Positions 22,466 to 33,700 of a stretch of 64,000 nt of DNA are shown in pieces. A model generated the notes under the pieces. That model saw nothing but the letters and a program-made list of their open reading frames with translations, was not told the origin of the DNA and did not search any database. The position numbers and the translations under genes are program-made. Each line of letters opens with the position of its first letter. Position 1 is the first letter of the stretch. The stretch spans positions 138,610,297 through 138,674,296 of the forward strand of contig NC_084793.1 in NCBI RefSeq assembly GCF_963169125.1, written 5' to 3'. This stretch comes from Humulus lupulus (lineage: Eukaryota; Streptophyta; Magnoliopsida; Rosales; Cannabaceae).

Positions 22466-24061
22466 ACAGAAGTAATGTTTAAAAGGTATAGAAAAAAAAG
22501 GGGAATAAGGATCCTACCCTCCGGGCTGGGGGAAGAATCTATTACAATCAGCTTGGGTGTATGAACCGGGCTAGGCACGACCTCCAACTCTTGGATTAAC
22601 GGAGGGGAGGGGGAATCTAAGGCTATAATCTCTGGGATCCAAGGGGGTTCAGGTCCCTCCTCGGGGCTGGATTCATCTACATATTTCCTGAACCCAGGAG
22701 CAAATGCACCCTGGAGCAGAGAGGGCCAAGTCCTACGGTTAGTCCCATATTCTTCAAAAATAGAGGATCTAAGTTTAGTGTGTTGTCAAATAAAATAGTG
22801 CCTCTAGGATAGCTATGATCGTAGCGCATCACCAAATGATCCACGCACTAGAGAAGGGTTACATTTAGATCTGAATCAGTCGGATGGCAGCTAATGAGCT
22901 GGTTGGGATTAAAACATACTAACCTAAAGCTAGCAGCAGCCCAATCTAACTCTCTAAATAGGTATGGGTTACCTTGGCCGGAGGGGTCGGCTGTTGCCCC
23001 TGACGCAGCTAGGACAGGGTCAGGCCCCCGATTGGCTTCGAGAGCCCGCCTTTTCGCACAAGAGGCACCTCGGTCGTGCTCTCAGTGGCTGGTAAGGCCT
23101 CTTGAGTAGAAGGAAGCTCGAGGATAACCGAAAGCGGAGCTCGGGTCCTCAGAGCTAGTGTTTGACCCTCGCTGATCAATTTATAGGCCTGCATTGTGGC
23201 ATCATTCACGAGTTGGTGATAATCTTTCTCCCCAGGGGGAAGACTGGACAATGTCTCGTACTGACCCTCGAGGGTCACAGATTTTCCCGTCCTTGCGAAT
23301 ATAGATGCACGAGGAACAAACTCAGTCAAAACATATGTGAAAAAAAAAATTATTTACAATGAAAGGGACGAAATTCACATGCTGAGATTACAAAGATAGA
23401 GGACTTACGAGGACGGTTGAAGTACCGATATTCATAGTTCTTGAACCCGTTCAACATAAAGAATAAATCTTTATAGTCGTTCAGGTGGCTGGGAAGCTCG
23501 ATGATGGAGGTGGAATTCGGAAACCGCGTAAGGTAGTAGAATCCATCACCTCGCCCCTTCTAGTCAGGGCTTGCTTTGAGGCTGAAGAAGTATAAAATAT
23601 CTGCTGGAGTGGGGACCTCCCACTCATGCCTCAGAAACAGATACTTTAGTCCCGCAAGAAGTCTATAAGTATTCGGGGGGAGCTGGAAAGGATCCAATTT
23701 CACGTAGTTTACAAATTCTACAAAATATTGGTCCAGAGGGAGGAAAGCACCAGCCTTCAGGTGCTCGTCACTCTAGGCCCCAAAGGAGATGTGCCCCCTT
23801 CGAACGCAGGTCGGGCGAGCAGACCGTTGGCTCCCATCTCAATGTTGTGACTCAGCATAATTTTTTTCAGCTTTCCTTGAGTCGTTATCTTCAAGATTGT
23901 GCGCTCAGCCTCGAAGAATGCATTGGGTTCGACAGTAACTTCTCTCTCCACCACTGGACCAAAATCTGGGATAGGAGATTCGGGGGCAATCTGCTTCCCT
24001 TTGTCTTTGTGAAGTGTGGATGAGCACGCGACATTCTTCTTAGGGGGTGCCATCAGATCGC
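22466..24061 (-). pseudogene. Element A antisense gene, 5' part
   Basis: Minus strand. The leader-intron acceptor is at 24062-24063 and the ATG at 24053 (MAPPKKNVACSS, then SPIPDFGPVVEREVTV). Exon 1 continues with frame breaks through the conserved block (HEWEVPTPADILYFF; FYYLTRF; IIELPSHLNDYKDLFF; YFNRPRK) to the donor GTAAGTCC at 23408. The following acceptor, CAG in B and C, is CAT here (near 23303), so splicing would be damaged. Exon 2 carries EGQYETLSSLPPGEKDY. No enzyme motif recognised; the N-terminal block resembles plant transposon-encoded proteins annotated as putative gypsy-type transposon, from memory of that family. Confidence 0.75.
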
Positions 24062-24990
24062 CTAACGACAAAGCGGCCTAGTTAATAGACGACCTAAAAT
24101 AGTCTATAACTATGGTCGGAAAGGTACGAGGGATGAAATGGATATTTTCGTTATACGAGCTAAAGTTTTCTCTACGAACTAAAGTTAGCCTTAGCCTCAT
24201 CGTGTGATGCCACGCGATATCCTAGGCCACGCGCCTCGATTTCTTAAAATCCCTAGATACTTCAGAATCCACGTGTCAGGAATGTCTGACCCACTACTTT
24301 CCTTCGGAAAGCTGTTTAGTGCGAAACCGCTTAAGGAATCGTAACCCCTAAGCTACCTGGTATTAAACCTAAAAACCCTTCTATTTCTGTACCTCAAATA
24401 GGCATTCTTTAAACCAATTTTCCATTAGGGCTACCCCAGATTAACCCAGAAATTTGCCCAATTTTATGAATGACTTATTTCAAAATTACATTTTGGGTTC
24501 ACTCATGGAGCCGAAACCAAAACCTATTTCATATTAGCATTTATAAATTGCCTAACGGTACCAAACAATGAACATTGTTGAGAACAAAAATCTCATTGGA
24601 TAATGAAGAACACAAAAAAAAAAAAACTTTTCAAACCATGGGATAAAATACTTACAGGAAATATGTTCGTTTCGGAGAGGATGTAAATATGGCCACGGGA
24701 AGCTCTTGGAAAGCTTCTAAAGTTCTGGGACACGATGAAAGTTCTAGGAATTCTAGAGAAGAATAAAGGAAACTGGAGAGTTTGAATACAAAGGTAGTGA
24801 GGTTTGAGGATTGATCACCCTATTTATACGTAAATTACGGAAATTAATTTCGGTCATCTGATTGGGTTAGCTCAAGATCCAAGGGCCAAGATTAATTAGA
24901 CCAGATGGCGGCAAAAATTTGACAGGACAATTATTTCAGTCCTCGAAACCCGAACAGACGCCAATCGCAGAAGGCCACGTGTCCAGTACT
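24062..24990 (-). other. Leader and leader intron of element A antisense gene
   Basis: No open frame. On the minus strand: TATA box at 24821-24830, a splice donor GTAAGTATTTT beginning at 24655, and an acceptor CGTTAG at 24062-24063, just 9 bases before the ATG. The intron would be about 594 bp. Element B has the same three signals at matching distances (50407-50416, 50230, 49652). Confidence 0.65.
24821..24830 (-). promoter_or_regulatory. TATA box of antisense gene, element A
   Basis: CGTATAAATA on the minus strand, about 165 bp before the leader-intron donor. It is conserved as CGTATAAAAA in element B. Confidence 0.65.
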
Positions 24991-25002
24991 TGAGTAGTAG
25001 GT

Positions 25003-27350
25003 TGTAACGACCCAAAATTACTAATAAGGCTTAAGGGCCTTGATTAGTGTGGTGGGAGGGCCTAATTGGTTTATGTGTGTGTTTTAAATGAATTAATGCA
25101 TGATTATGTGATAAGCATGCTTATATGATTATATGGATATGTGAAATGCATGACTACGAGTATTAGTATGCATATAGGCCCTGTTAAGCTTATAGGGGCA
25201 TATTTGTAATTTTGGCCCACTAAGGGCATAAATGTGATCATTTGTGATAAATTGTTAAGACCACATTATTATGTGGATGTATTTGCAGCATAAGGCTTGA
25301 GGTGATCCTATTCCGCAGTACTAGTTGAGAGTCACGATTGTGATAAGTAATGATTAGTTGAAGTGGTAACTATTAGTAACCTTGGTGTTAGTGGTATTGG
25401 TGAAATAAGAAAGGGAAAATGGTATTTTAGCAAAGGGTGGAATGGCTGGGTTACCCTTGAGGTTTAGGAAGGAAGTGTTTAGAAGGAAGGATAGAAAGGT
25501 CATTTAAGTTTTAAATGAGATAAACTCAGCTGAAGTTAGCTTTTGCATTTTAGGCTTTTCTAGAGGAGTTTGGTCATTTAGTTCAAGGGTTCAAAGGGGA
25601 AAGGAGGAGCTGAAGTTGAGCAGCTGAATTTCTTGAGGAATTTGGGAGTAAAATCAAGCTTTGGAGGAGGATTTACAGGTAGTGATCCTTAGGAATTTCG
25701 AAATCTAGAAGATGTAAGAACTTCAATTTTTGTTTTTGAATTCTGCTTAATGTTCTTGAGAGTTTTGGATTTTGATTTCTGAAATCTGGTTTGGGATGAA
25801 GTTATGCAGAACCTAAGCTTGCGAATCTGAGAATTGAAGCTTGGAAGGACATTGAAGCAACCTAGGGTCTGATTCTTTTATCAGAGGTAATAAATTTTGA
25901 CCTTAATTGTCTGGATTTTTTGGTTCAAGATGGTGTTCTTGAGCTTTAGAGCTCAAGTTTGGGTTTTTGTGTTTGATGTTGCTTTTAGCTACTTTTTGAT
26001 GTTGTTAGGTTGTATTGGGTGAGCTATAGTGGTTTAAGGACTTGATGTTGAGTTTGGTGGAAAATTGGGATGGATTTTAGGAGCTTTGGCTCGGGGAAGT
26101 TCAAACGAAAACCCAGAAAAATCTTGCATGTGCTGGTTGTAGCGCTGTAGCGCTAGCATTGGAGTGCTACAGTGCTAGGCTTCATTTTCTGAGGGGATTT
26201 TGTCCCTGTTTGTAGCGCTGTAGCGCCCAACTAGTGGCGTTGTAGCGCTACCCTGCCTCCAAAATTGGGTTTTGGGTATTTTTCTTAGGATTTTTGCTTG
26301 GGGGCTCGGGGGTCGATTCCACCACCCCGTTTGGTGGAATTGGGCTTCCCGAGAGCTTGGGGTTGGTTCTGAAGTTGGGTTACGGAATTGAAATTTAATG
26401 ATGGTCCTACTTTACGGTTGTGACTAGGTGTACGCTAGGGCTTGGACAGGATCGTGCTCGAGGGTCGTTTTCATTAACCAAAGCAATCAGAATAAAAGTT
26501 AAGAAACTACACCCGGTTATGAGGTTATGTTGGGACTAAGAGTTCCCTATACTTGTATGTCATGTCATAAGATGGTATTATGCCATGGGTACATGTGATG
26601 AACGGCCTAAGAGTGTCAGAGTCATTATTTGCACACAGGACGCGACTCGGTCATTGGTAGCTGAGGTTAAGTATATAATCACTGAGCTCGGCCTAATCGA
26701 CCCGGAGTCAGTGGGACAATCAGAGGGTGCGGCCTAAGGGCATCGACCCTGGATATTGTGTTATATGTTTAATGTTATGAATCTAATGAATATGGCATGT
26801 TTATTATCTGGATGATTGATTATTGGTTTGCAAATTGATATCATTGATTTTGTGAGCAATGTGACTTGCTGAACATCTGTTTGGTGATCTGTGAATTATC
26901 TAACTGTTGATTGTCGCTTATGTTATGCATTATGGTTTTCTTGCTGGGCCTTGGCTCACGGGTGCTACGTGGTGCAGGTAAAGGCAAGGGCAAGGTGGAC
27001 CAATCCTGAGTTGGAGAGCTCTAGAGCTGAATGTACATAGTCAGTTGATCGGCCGCCGCGACCGAGGGATGGCAGGGACAGGAGAACCTAAAAGGTCTAT
27101 TTTGCCATTAGAGTGGCCTGTGGTTGTATATAAACTTTGAAATTTTTTAAACTGTCCTTTAAAACCAATTTTGGGATCCTATGTATTAAATGTTTATTTT
27201 AATGAGAAATTTCTTGTTTATGACCAAAATCTTTTAACCCTAACCTAATTACGACTTTAGGGTCACGTTTTCAACTATACAACTTGATTAGCAAGTTTTG
27301 CACTTTTATAATCATGCAGTGTAACGGCCTTGGTTATTCAGGGTGTTACA
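25003..27350 (+). mobile_element. Chromovirus-like solo LTR (2,348 bp)
   Basis: Begins TGTAACGACCCAAAATTAC and ends GGGTGTTACA, the termini typical of Tekay/Del-type chromovirus LTRs. No internal coding region. It interrupts element A between GAGTAGTAGG and GGCAGGCACG, which are adjacent in element B. The flanks read AGGT and AGGC, an imperfect short target duplication. Removal of the internal region by LTR-LTR recombination is the usual origin. Confidence 0.85.
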
Positions 27351-27447
27351 AGGCAGGCACGATTTTGTATGATGGAATTCTAAAAGCCCCTAATGTGTAT
27401 GTCAGAATGTGACTTCATCAAACACGAGCAGGAGCTTGGTGTGAAAA

Positions 27448-28180
27448 TGTTGTACCGTAATTTTAGCACGAGTTCATTCACTCAGCTCGGGTACAACTGG
27501 CAGGTAAATAAATGGAAAGATAACCAAGTAAAACATCTTATTAGTAACCATGTGAGTAGCTCGAGATTCATAATGGCCAGATCTAATGTTAGGCGTCTTG
27601 GACTTATTACGAACTGGGGGTCAGATAACTATCAAGCACGAGCTTGGAGTCAAATAAGCTGTCATGCTTGAGCTCGTATGAAATATTCAGCTCGTGAGGA
27701 CCTAGCTATAACGCATACTGAAGGATCCCAAGAGACTCGGGGATTCTCTATACGCTCATTAATGACCATGTTGCATCGTATTTATGTCATTTATTATCCG
27801 AGATAGCATGAACGTGTTTATTATATTATCAAATCATATCCCAATGTAAATGGGAATAATATGTATTAATTATACACCGTATGTGTAGTTACGCGGTTTT
27901 TTTACACGGTTACTCAAACCTGTCCATGGGATTCCCCTATAAATACTAGGAATATCTGACTGGTAAGGGGACCATTATTATGTATGACCGAAACTCTGCC
28001 GAAATAGAGAGAGAAATAGTAATAATATTGACTTGCGGACTAGGTGGATTTTAACCACTGAACCATGTAAAAGTTCTGTGCCTTTTAGAGAGTTCTTGTT
28101 ATTTCATTACAGTTTACTATTAAGCACTAATCTACCCATTTTATTTCTGATTATCTTGTTGGTGAAAAACCACGTCAACA
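27448..28180 (+). repeat. 3' LTR of Tat element A
   Basis: TGTTGTACCGTAATTTTAGC to CACGTCAACA, 733 bp, homologous to the LTRs of element B. A TATA box (CTATAAATAC) lies at 27938-27947. The preceding PPT is degraded (GCTTGGTGTGAAAA compared with GCTTGGGGGCAAA in B). Confidence 0.85.
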
Positions 28181-28516
28181 TTGTTTTATTAAGTTCTCAA
28201 AATTTATTTGGTTTTTAAGAAAAATTAATTGAATTTTTAAATATCGTCCAATCATAAAATTAGAAAGTTTTATCTTATCAAATTTGTAATTAATTTCAAT
28301 TTTTTAAAATTCATTTAATTAAAAATTTTTGGTAATTGTATTAAATTGCATAAATTATTATTGTTATTTTATTTTTTTGCTTTTTAAAATAAAAAGGCCA
28401 AACGTACGTGTACATGCATAAAAATTTTAGTTTTCGTTGAGGGTAATTAATCTATGGTTAGTTTCATTTTTTAGGGAAATCTTGGATTGAAATATTGAGA
28501 TTCATATAATATCACA
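28181..28516. other. Host intergenic DNA, related to 34208-34470
   Basis: No gene. From TTTTATTAAG onward this stretch aligns with the host block at about 34213-34440 (shared text TTTTTAAATATC, TTATCAAATTTG or TTATCAAATTTC, then TTAAAATTCATT), which is an old duplication of intergenic DNA. Confidence 0.65.
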
Positions 28517-29929
28517 GAGTCTCAGACAGTTGTACATATGTTTTCAATTGATACAATAGAGACTTTAGAAGGGGATCTTATCCCGAGCTAATATTACTAG
28601 ATAACATTGCACTAAGCATACCTAATTATGACATAATGAACCGTTCCAACGTACCCTAGTCAACCAATACTATAGATAGAGTCTCAAATAGTTGTCCTAG
28701 AAAGTAAGACATAATAGTGAAATTAGAAGGGGGTACGATCCCAAAAAATATTTCTAGATAACACTGCACTAAGCAGACCTAATTATGACCTAGAAAATTG
28801 TTCCAACCTAAACTAGTTACTGTGCTAACAAATACTACCGCTAGAGTCTCAAATAGTTATCTTATGAGTAATACAGAGTTGTGACTTTATAATGTGATCT
28901 TATATTACTAATGATCTTAATTATTAAATAACTTTGCATCAAGCATAACCAATTATGACATAAGGAAAAGTTATCACGTCCCTATTCACATAGAACACAA
29001 ATAGTATCGGAGAGTCTCAGATAGTTGTACATTAGGTTTTCAGTTGATACAATAGATACTTTAGAACGGGATCTGGTCTCGAGCTAATATTACTAGATAA
29101 CATTGCACTAAGCATACTTAATTATGACATAATGAACCATTCCAACATACACTAGTCAAACAATACTATCGCAACAGTCTCAAATAGTTGCCTTAGAGAG
29201 TAAGTCATAGTAGTTAATTTAGAAGGGGATTTGATCCCGAAAAAATATTACTAGATAACATTGCACTAAGGAGACCTAATTATGACCTAGAAAATTTTTC
29301 CAACCTACCCTAGTCACCGTGCTAACAAATACTACCACTAGAGTCTCAAATAGTTATCCTATAGAGTAATACAGAGTTGTGGCTTTAGAAGGTGAACCAA
29401 TCTCGATCTTATATTACTAAAGATCTTAATTATTAAATAACATTACATCAAGCATAACCAATCATTACATAAGGAAAAGTTCTCACGTCCCTATTCACCT
29501 AGAACAAAAATAATATCGCAGAGTCTTGGATAGTTGTACAATAGGTTTTCAGTTGATACAATAGAGACTTTAGAAGGGGATCTGGTCCCAAGCTAATATT
29601 ACTAGATAACATTTCACTAAGCATACCTAATTATGACATCACTACTACAAAAAAAGCTTTTTAGGACTCGCGGGGCGCGAGTCCTCTATTTGAGAGCCTT
29701 AAAAACTGAGGTTTTTTAGGACTCGCATTGGGAGTCCTAAAATAATGTTTTTAGGGCTCGCAATGCTAGTCCTAAAAAATCTTGTTGAGTGCTTTTAAGT
29801 AAGTTTTTAGGGCTCTCTTCGCGAGTCCTAAAAGAATATTTTTAGGACTCGCAATGCGTGTCCTAAAAGATCCCGTTGAGTGTCTTTAAATTAAGTTTTT
29901 AGGGCTCTCTTTGCATGCCCTTAAAAGTT

Positions 29930-31374
29930 AATTTTTTTTTTAAAAAATGTAGCTACAATTTTCATTTTGATTTTAAAAATATATCTCTTTGAGTGTCCAA
30001 AATGTATTAAAAGAAATTTGAAAAGAAAATACTAAAAAAACACCAATTTTTTTAAAAGAAATTAAATTTCTCAACATGTATTGTAAGATAGCTATTATAA
30101 CATCATTCATTTTACTCTAACGAATTGTAAAAATGACATCGCCCATCCTTCTCGAACTTCGTCAATTTATTGAGTAGTATATGGTTTGTCAGAGGGTGAA
30201 CTGAAAAAACAAAGAAACAAAAATTTAATTAGAATTATATTAGTTGTAATAAATTCAAAGCCTATACAAAAATTATACTATATTGTAAAAAAATAAACAT
30301 ACAAAACAAAACTAAGTACAAAAAAATCTATAGAAAATCGGACATCATATCCCCTAATTTACTAACCTAGCCATCTGACACAATCAACACCAACATGTCA
30401 AACATATCAAACAACACACAGGTTTTCATCCATATATCACCGAAGCACACAAAATTCTCAGAACTTACTTCACTAAGACATGCAAGTTCTCAATCTTCCG
30501 TTATCACCGCACAGAATTCCCAGAACCTACTTCACTACGGATGAATATCTAAGATATTCAAACTCCACTAAAGTAATACAATTATCATTCAAAATTGTAA
30601 AATATTGAAAATAAAAAAAAAATCAAATACAACATACCTCTTGCAATTAGCTACCAATCCAATGCTTCAAGATCAATAAAAATATTAACGTAAACGTTAT
30701 TTTCAACATTATAAAAAATAAAAAAGTTAAATGTTGACATTAATTTTAAAAAGTGCACATAAATATAATTCAAATAGTAAATCATGTTAATTCCTAGAGA
30801 TCTTATAACCAAGTGTTTCAAATCACTAATTCTTTTTATTTTTAAAATGAATAACTAAAATATTTTATAAATCATAAACACATTATTTTATAATTGTTAA
30901 ATAATTAGAAATAAATAGAATAATAATCATAAATGTTTTTATAACTTTCTACGAGAACTACTCTTCACACTTGTTTTTATCTCTAATCTTTTCAATAAAA
31001 ATGTTATTCCATTGATCCTAATTACTTTTCTTTAGTATTTATTCTGGAACTAAACCAACCCAAAAAAAAAGATATATAACTCATAATACAACAATAAATT
31101 TTTTTAATTAGTTTAAAAAAAATAAAGAAATATCTTCAATCAACAATTACTATCTATTACATACAAATTCAAAAACAAAGAATGCAGGTTTCATATATAA
31201 CTATCTATTATATATAATTTCTGTAATTTTTGGATTTTTAATAATTGAAACTCAAAAAATAAACAAGCTTAAAGAGAATACTTACCCACTCAATAAAATG
31301 AATGTAAAACATTATTAATCAAAGAAATGAAGAAGAAAAAAGAGAGAAAATATACCTGCCGTCGTCGTCCCTGC
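29930..31374 (-). other. CACTA interior, left part, no coding frame
   Basis: AT-rich, no open frame of note. On the minus strand there are splice-like sites: GCAGGTATATTTTC donor near 31358 directly after the GC-rich block, and GCAAGAGGTATG near 30642. This suggests a captured or evolved non-coding transcription unit, which is an inference only. Confidence 0.45.
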
Positions 31375-31564
31375 TGTGACAGTCAGAATCCCGTGATCCA
31401 CGGGAGGAAAGACTGGGTAAAAAGCTGTGCAATCCCACATCGCCTGGGGAAGGTCAAGTGTGATGATTCTAAGACTGTGTAGGTATGGAACTACACAGTT
31501 GAAGAGGGCTTAAATGGATTGATGTGTACTACCTATGCCAACAAGATGCATCTTATTTTCTATA

Positions 31565-31643
31565 GCTCATCATTTGAGAACTCCAAAGTTAAGCGTGCTT
31601 GACCTGGAGTAATCTCATGATGGGTGACCTCTTGGGAAGTTTT
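31565..31643 (+). ncRNA. 5S-rRNA-like domain of the Cassandra 5' LTR
   Basis: GAACTCCAAAGTTAAGCGTG and GATGGGTGACCTCTTGGGAA correspond to the A box/intermediate element and C box of the 5S internal promoter. Known for Cassandra; it may recruit RNA polymerase III. Not a ribosomal gene: the 5' part of 5S is missing and the sequence is diverged. Confidence 0.85.
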
Positions 31644-32010
31644 CCCAAGAACTGTGCGAGTGAGGACAAAGTATGCTGGAAATACTTGTGTTGGTTTGCA
31701 GGGCCAGTCGTCATTCCAGGAAGCAGCCATAGTGACATGGGGCGTTACAAATGGTATCAGAGCCTTAACCCAGCCAGAAGTGTGGCCGACGGGGACATCG
31801 AACCCCTAAGGGAGGGTGATTGTGATAGTCATAATCCCGTGATCCGCAGGAGGAAAGACCGGGTGAAAAGTTGTGCAATCCCACATCGCCTGGGGAAGGT
31901 CAAGTGTGATGATTCTAAGACTGTGTATATATGGGACTACACAGTTGAATAGGGCTTAAATGGATTGATGGGTACTACCTATGCCAACAAGATGCATCTT
32001 CTTTTTGGTA

Positions 32011-32089
32011 GCCCATCACTTGAGAACGCCAAAGTTAAGCGTGCTTGACCTGGAGTAATCTCATGATGGGTAACCTCTTGGGAAGTTTT
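32011..32089 (+). ncRNA. 5S-rRNA-like domain of the Cassandra 3' LTR
   Basis: Second copy of the 5S-like domain with a few substitutions (GAACGCC for GAACTCC, GGGTAACC for GGGTGACC), so the two LTRs have begun to diverge. Confidence 0.85.
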
Positions 32090-32200
32090 CCCAGGAACCG
32101 TGCGAGTGAGGACAGAGCACGCTGGCAATACTTTTATTGGTTTGCAGAGCCAGTCGTCATTCTAGGAAGCAGCCATAGTGATGTGGGACGGTACACCTGC

Positions 32201-32460
32201 TACCACCGTCGTCGTCCCTGCTGCTTACGCCATCCGCCGACAAGAAATCCATTTGCCAAAGAGTCGTGGTCAAGAAACCTAGGCGCCTTCGTCCAAGAAT
32301 TCGTATGCACGCCTGTCGTGGTGCTTGTGTCCAAGAATTTGTACGCCCGCTTGTTGTGGTGCCTGCTATCACTGCCGTTGCCACTTGGTTTCAAACCCCA
32401 GCCGAGACCTCTCTTCTCTTCTTTTTGTGTGCTGAAAGTTTATGAACCCTAACTCTAAAA
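32201..32460 (-). other. GC-rich block in the CACTA element, possible captured exon
   Basis: Notably GC-richer than its surroundings. Reading minus, it starts with a leader-like GTTAGGGTTCATAAAC and would end after the Cassandra insertion at a splice donor near 31358. Several short frames cross it, none convincing as a protein. CACTA elements often capture host exons; the source is unknown. Confidence 0.35.
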
Positions 32461-33700
32461 ACCCCAATTCGAAAATGATGACACTATTTATCAAATTTTA
32501 CTTAAAAGGTTTTAGGGCTCACTTTGGGAGCCCTTAATATTCTTTTAGAACACCCAAAGTGATTCCTTAAAGTCACCACAAATAAATTTTTTATTCGGGA
32601 TTTTAGGACTCACATATGTTTTTAGGACACGCATTGCGAGTCCTAAAATGTGATTTTTAAGGACTCTCAATGAGTGTCCTAAAAACTCTAGAGACATTTT
32701 TTAGGACTTACATTTAGGTGTGTGTCCTAAAAAGGTGACCCGTAAAGGGTATTTTGTAGTAGTGCATAATGAACCGTTCCAACGTACACTAGTCAAACAA
32801 TACTACCACAACAGTCTCAGATGGTTGCCCTAGAGAGTAAGACATAGTAGTGAATTCAGAAGGGGATCTGATCTTGAAAAATATTACTAGATAACATTGC
32901 ACTAAGCAGACCTAATTATGACCCAGTGAACCATTCCAACCTACCCTAGTCACCATGATAACCAATACTACCGCTATAGTCTCAAATAATTATCCTATAG
33001 AGTAATACAGAGTTGTGACTTTAGAAGGTGATCCAATCCCGATCTTATATTACTAAAGATCTTAACTACTAAATAACATTGCACCAAGCATATCTAATCA
33101 TGACATAAGGAAAAGTTCTCATTCACCGAGAACATAAATAGTATCGCAAAGTCTCGGATAGTTGTACAATAGGATTTTAGTTGATACAATAGAGACTTTA
33201 GAAGGGGATCCAATCTCAAGCTAATATTACTAGATAACATTGCACTAAGCATACCAAATTATAACATAATGAACCGTTCCAACGTACCTTAGTCAACCAA
33301 TACTACCGCTAGAGTCTCAGATAATTGTCCTAGAGAGTGAGACATAGTGTTGAATTTAGAAGGGGATCCGATCCCGGAAAAATATTACTAGATAACATTG
33401 CACCAAGATATAGTAGTGAATTTAGAAGGGGATTCGATCCCGAAAAATTATTACTAGATAACATTGCACTAAGTAGACCTAATTATGACATAATGAACCG
33501 TTCCAACATACCCTAGTAAACAAATACTACCGCTAGAGTCTCAGATAGTTGTCATGCTAAGTAAGATAGAGTAGTGAATTTAGAAGGGGGTCCGATCCCA
33601 AAAAAATATTACAACATAACATTGCACTAAGTAGACCTAATTATTACATGATGAGTCATTACAACGTTAACTAGTCACCGAGATAACCTATACTACATGT

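Larger units (their letters stand above)
13548..28180 (+). mobile_element. Tat-type Ty3/gypsy element A, 5'-truncated, nested insertions
   Basis: Contains, in order: protease to integrase (13548-17336), a PPT-like G-run, a ~117-bp repeat, the 3' end of an antisense gene, a copia fragment (18279-22458), the rest of the antisense gene (22466-24061) and its leader, a solo LTR (25003-27350) and a 3' LTR (27448-28180). The 5' LTR and gag are missing. Assignment to the Tat lineage rests on the second RNase H before integrase, the repeat-rich 3' region and the antisense frame, all known traits of that lineage. Confidence 0.85.
31375..32195 (+). mobile_element. Cassandra TRIM retrotransposon, complete
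   Basis: Two LTRs of exactly 375 bp (31375-31749 and 31821-32195; TGTGA to TACA), a primer-binding site TGGTATCAGAGCC for initiator methionine tRNA at 31752-31764, and a 71-bp internal region ending in a purine tract AAGGGAGGGTGAT at 31808-31820. The target duplication CCTGC flanks it (31370-31374 and 32196-32200). Each LTR carries a 5S-rRNA-like domain, the hallmark of Cassandra. It encodes no protein and must rely on other elements for mobility. Confidence 0.95.
29640..32764. mobile_element. Non-autonomous CACTA element, 3,125 bp
   Basis: Perfect 13-bp terminal inverted repeats CACTACTACAAAA at 29640 and TTTTGTAGTAGTG ending at 32764, flanked by a 3-bp duplication CAT (29637-29639 and 32765-32767), the signature of CACTA/EnSpm elements. 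Neighbouring satellite units show the empty site GACATAATGAACC. Sub-terminal repeats built on TTTTAGGACTCGC and AGTCCTAAAA fill 29660-29920 and 32508-32735. No transposase is encoded. It hosts a Cassandra element at 31375-32195. Confidence 0.95.
28517..33700. repeat. Trimeric satellite array, ~165-bp monomers
   Basis: Monomers start at the motif GAGTCTCA or close variants at 28517, 28679, 28844, 29012, 29175, 29341, 29521, 32812, 32977, 33149, 33312 and 33536. They fall into three types repeating in order: A (TTGTACA, then GTTGATACAATAGA), B (GAGAGTAAG, then ATCCCGAAAAA) and C (GAGTAATACAGAG, then ACTAAAGATCTTAA). Spacing is 162-180 bp, so a trimer is about 495-510 bp. A CACTA element splits the third A unit. 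One B unit (33312) has a ~60-bp internal duplication. Monomers share ACTAGATAACATTGCACTAAG and AATTATGACATAATGAACC. Confidence 0.85.

Noticed and set aside
22894..23362. Plus-strand frames in this stretch (and similar at 61128-61484, 62221-63085)
   Set aside because: They are opposite-strand shadows of the GC-richer antisense gene.
27393..27671. 92-codon plus frame
   Set aside because: It spans the PPT and start of the 3' LTR of element A; no conservation in element B.
31565..32089. Two 5S rRNA genes
   Set aside because: Only part of 5S is present, diverged, and each copy sits at the same place in a Cassandra LTR. They are retrotransposon domains, not ribosomal genes.
31599..32452. Plus-strand frames of 60-135 codons
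   Set aside because: They run across Cassandra LTR ends and the CACTA interior and merely reflect LTR sequence.
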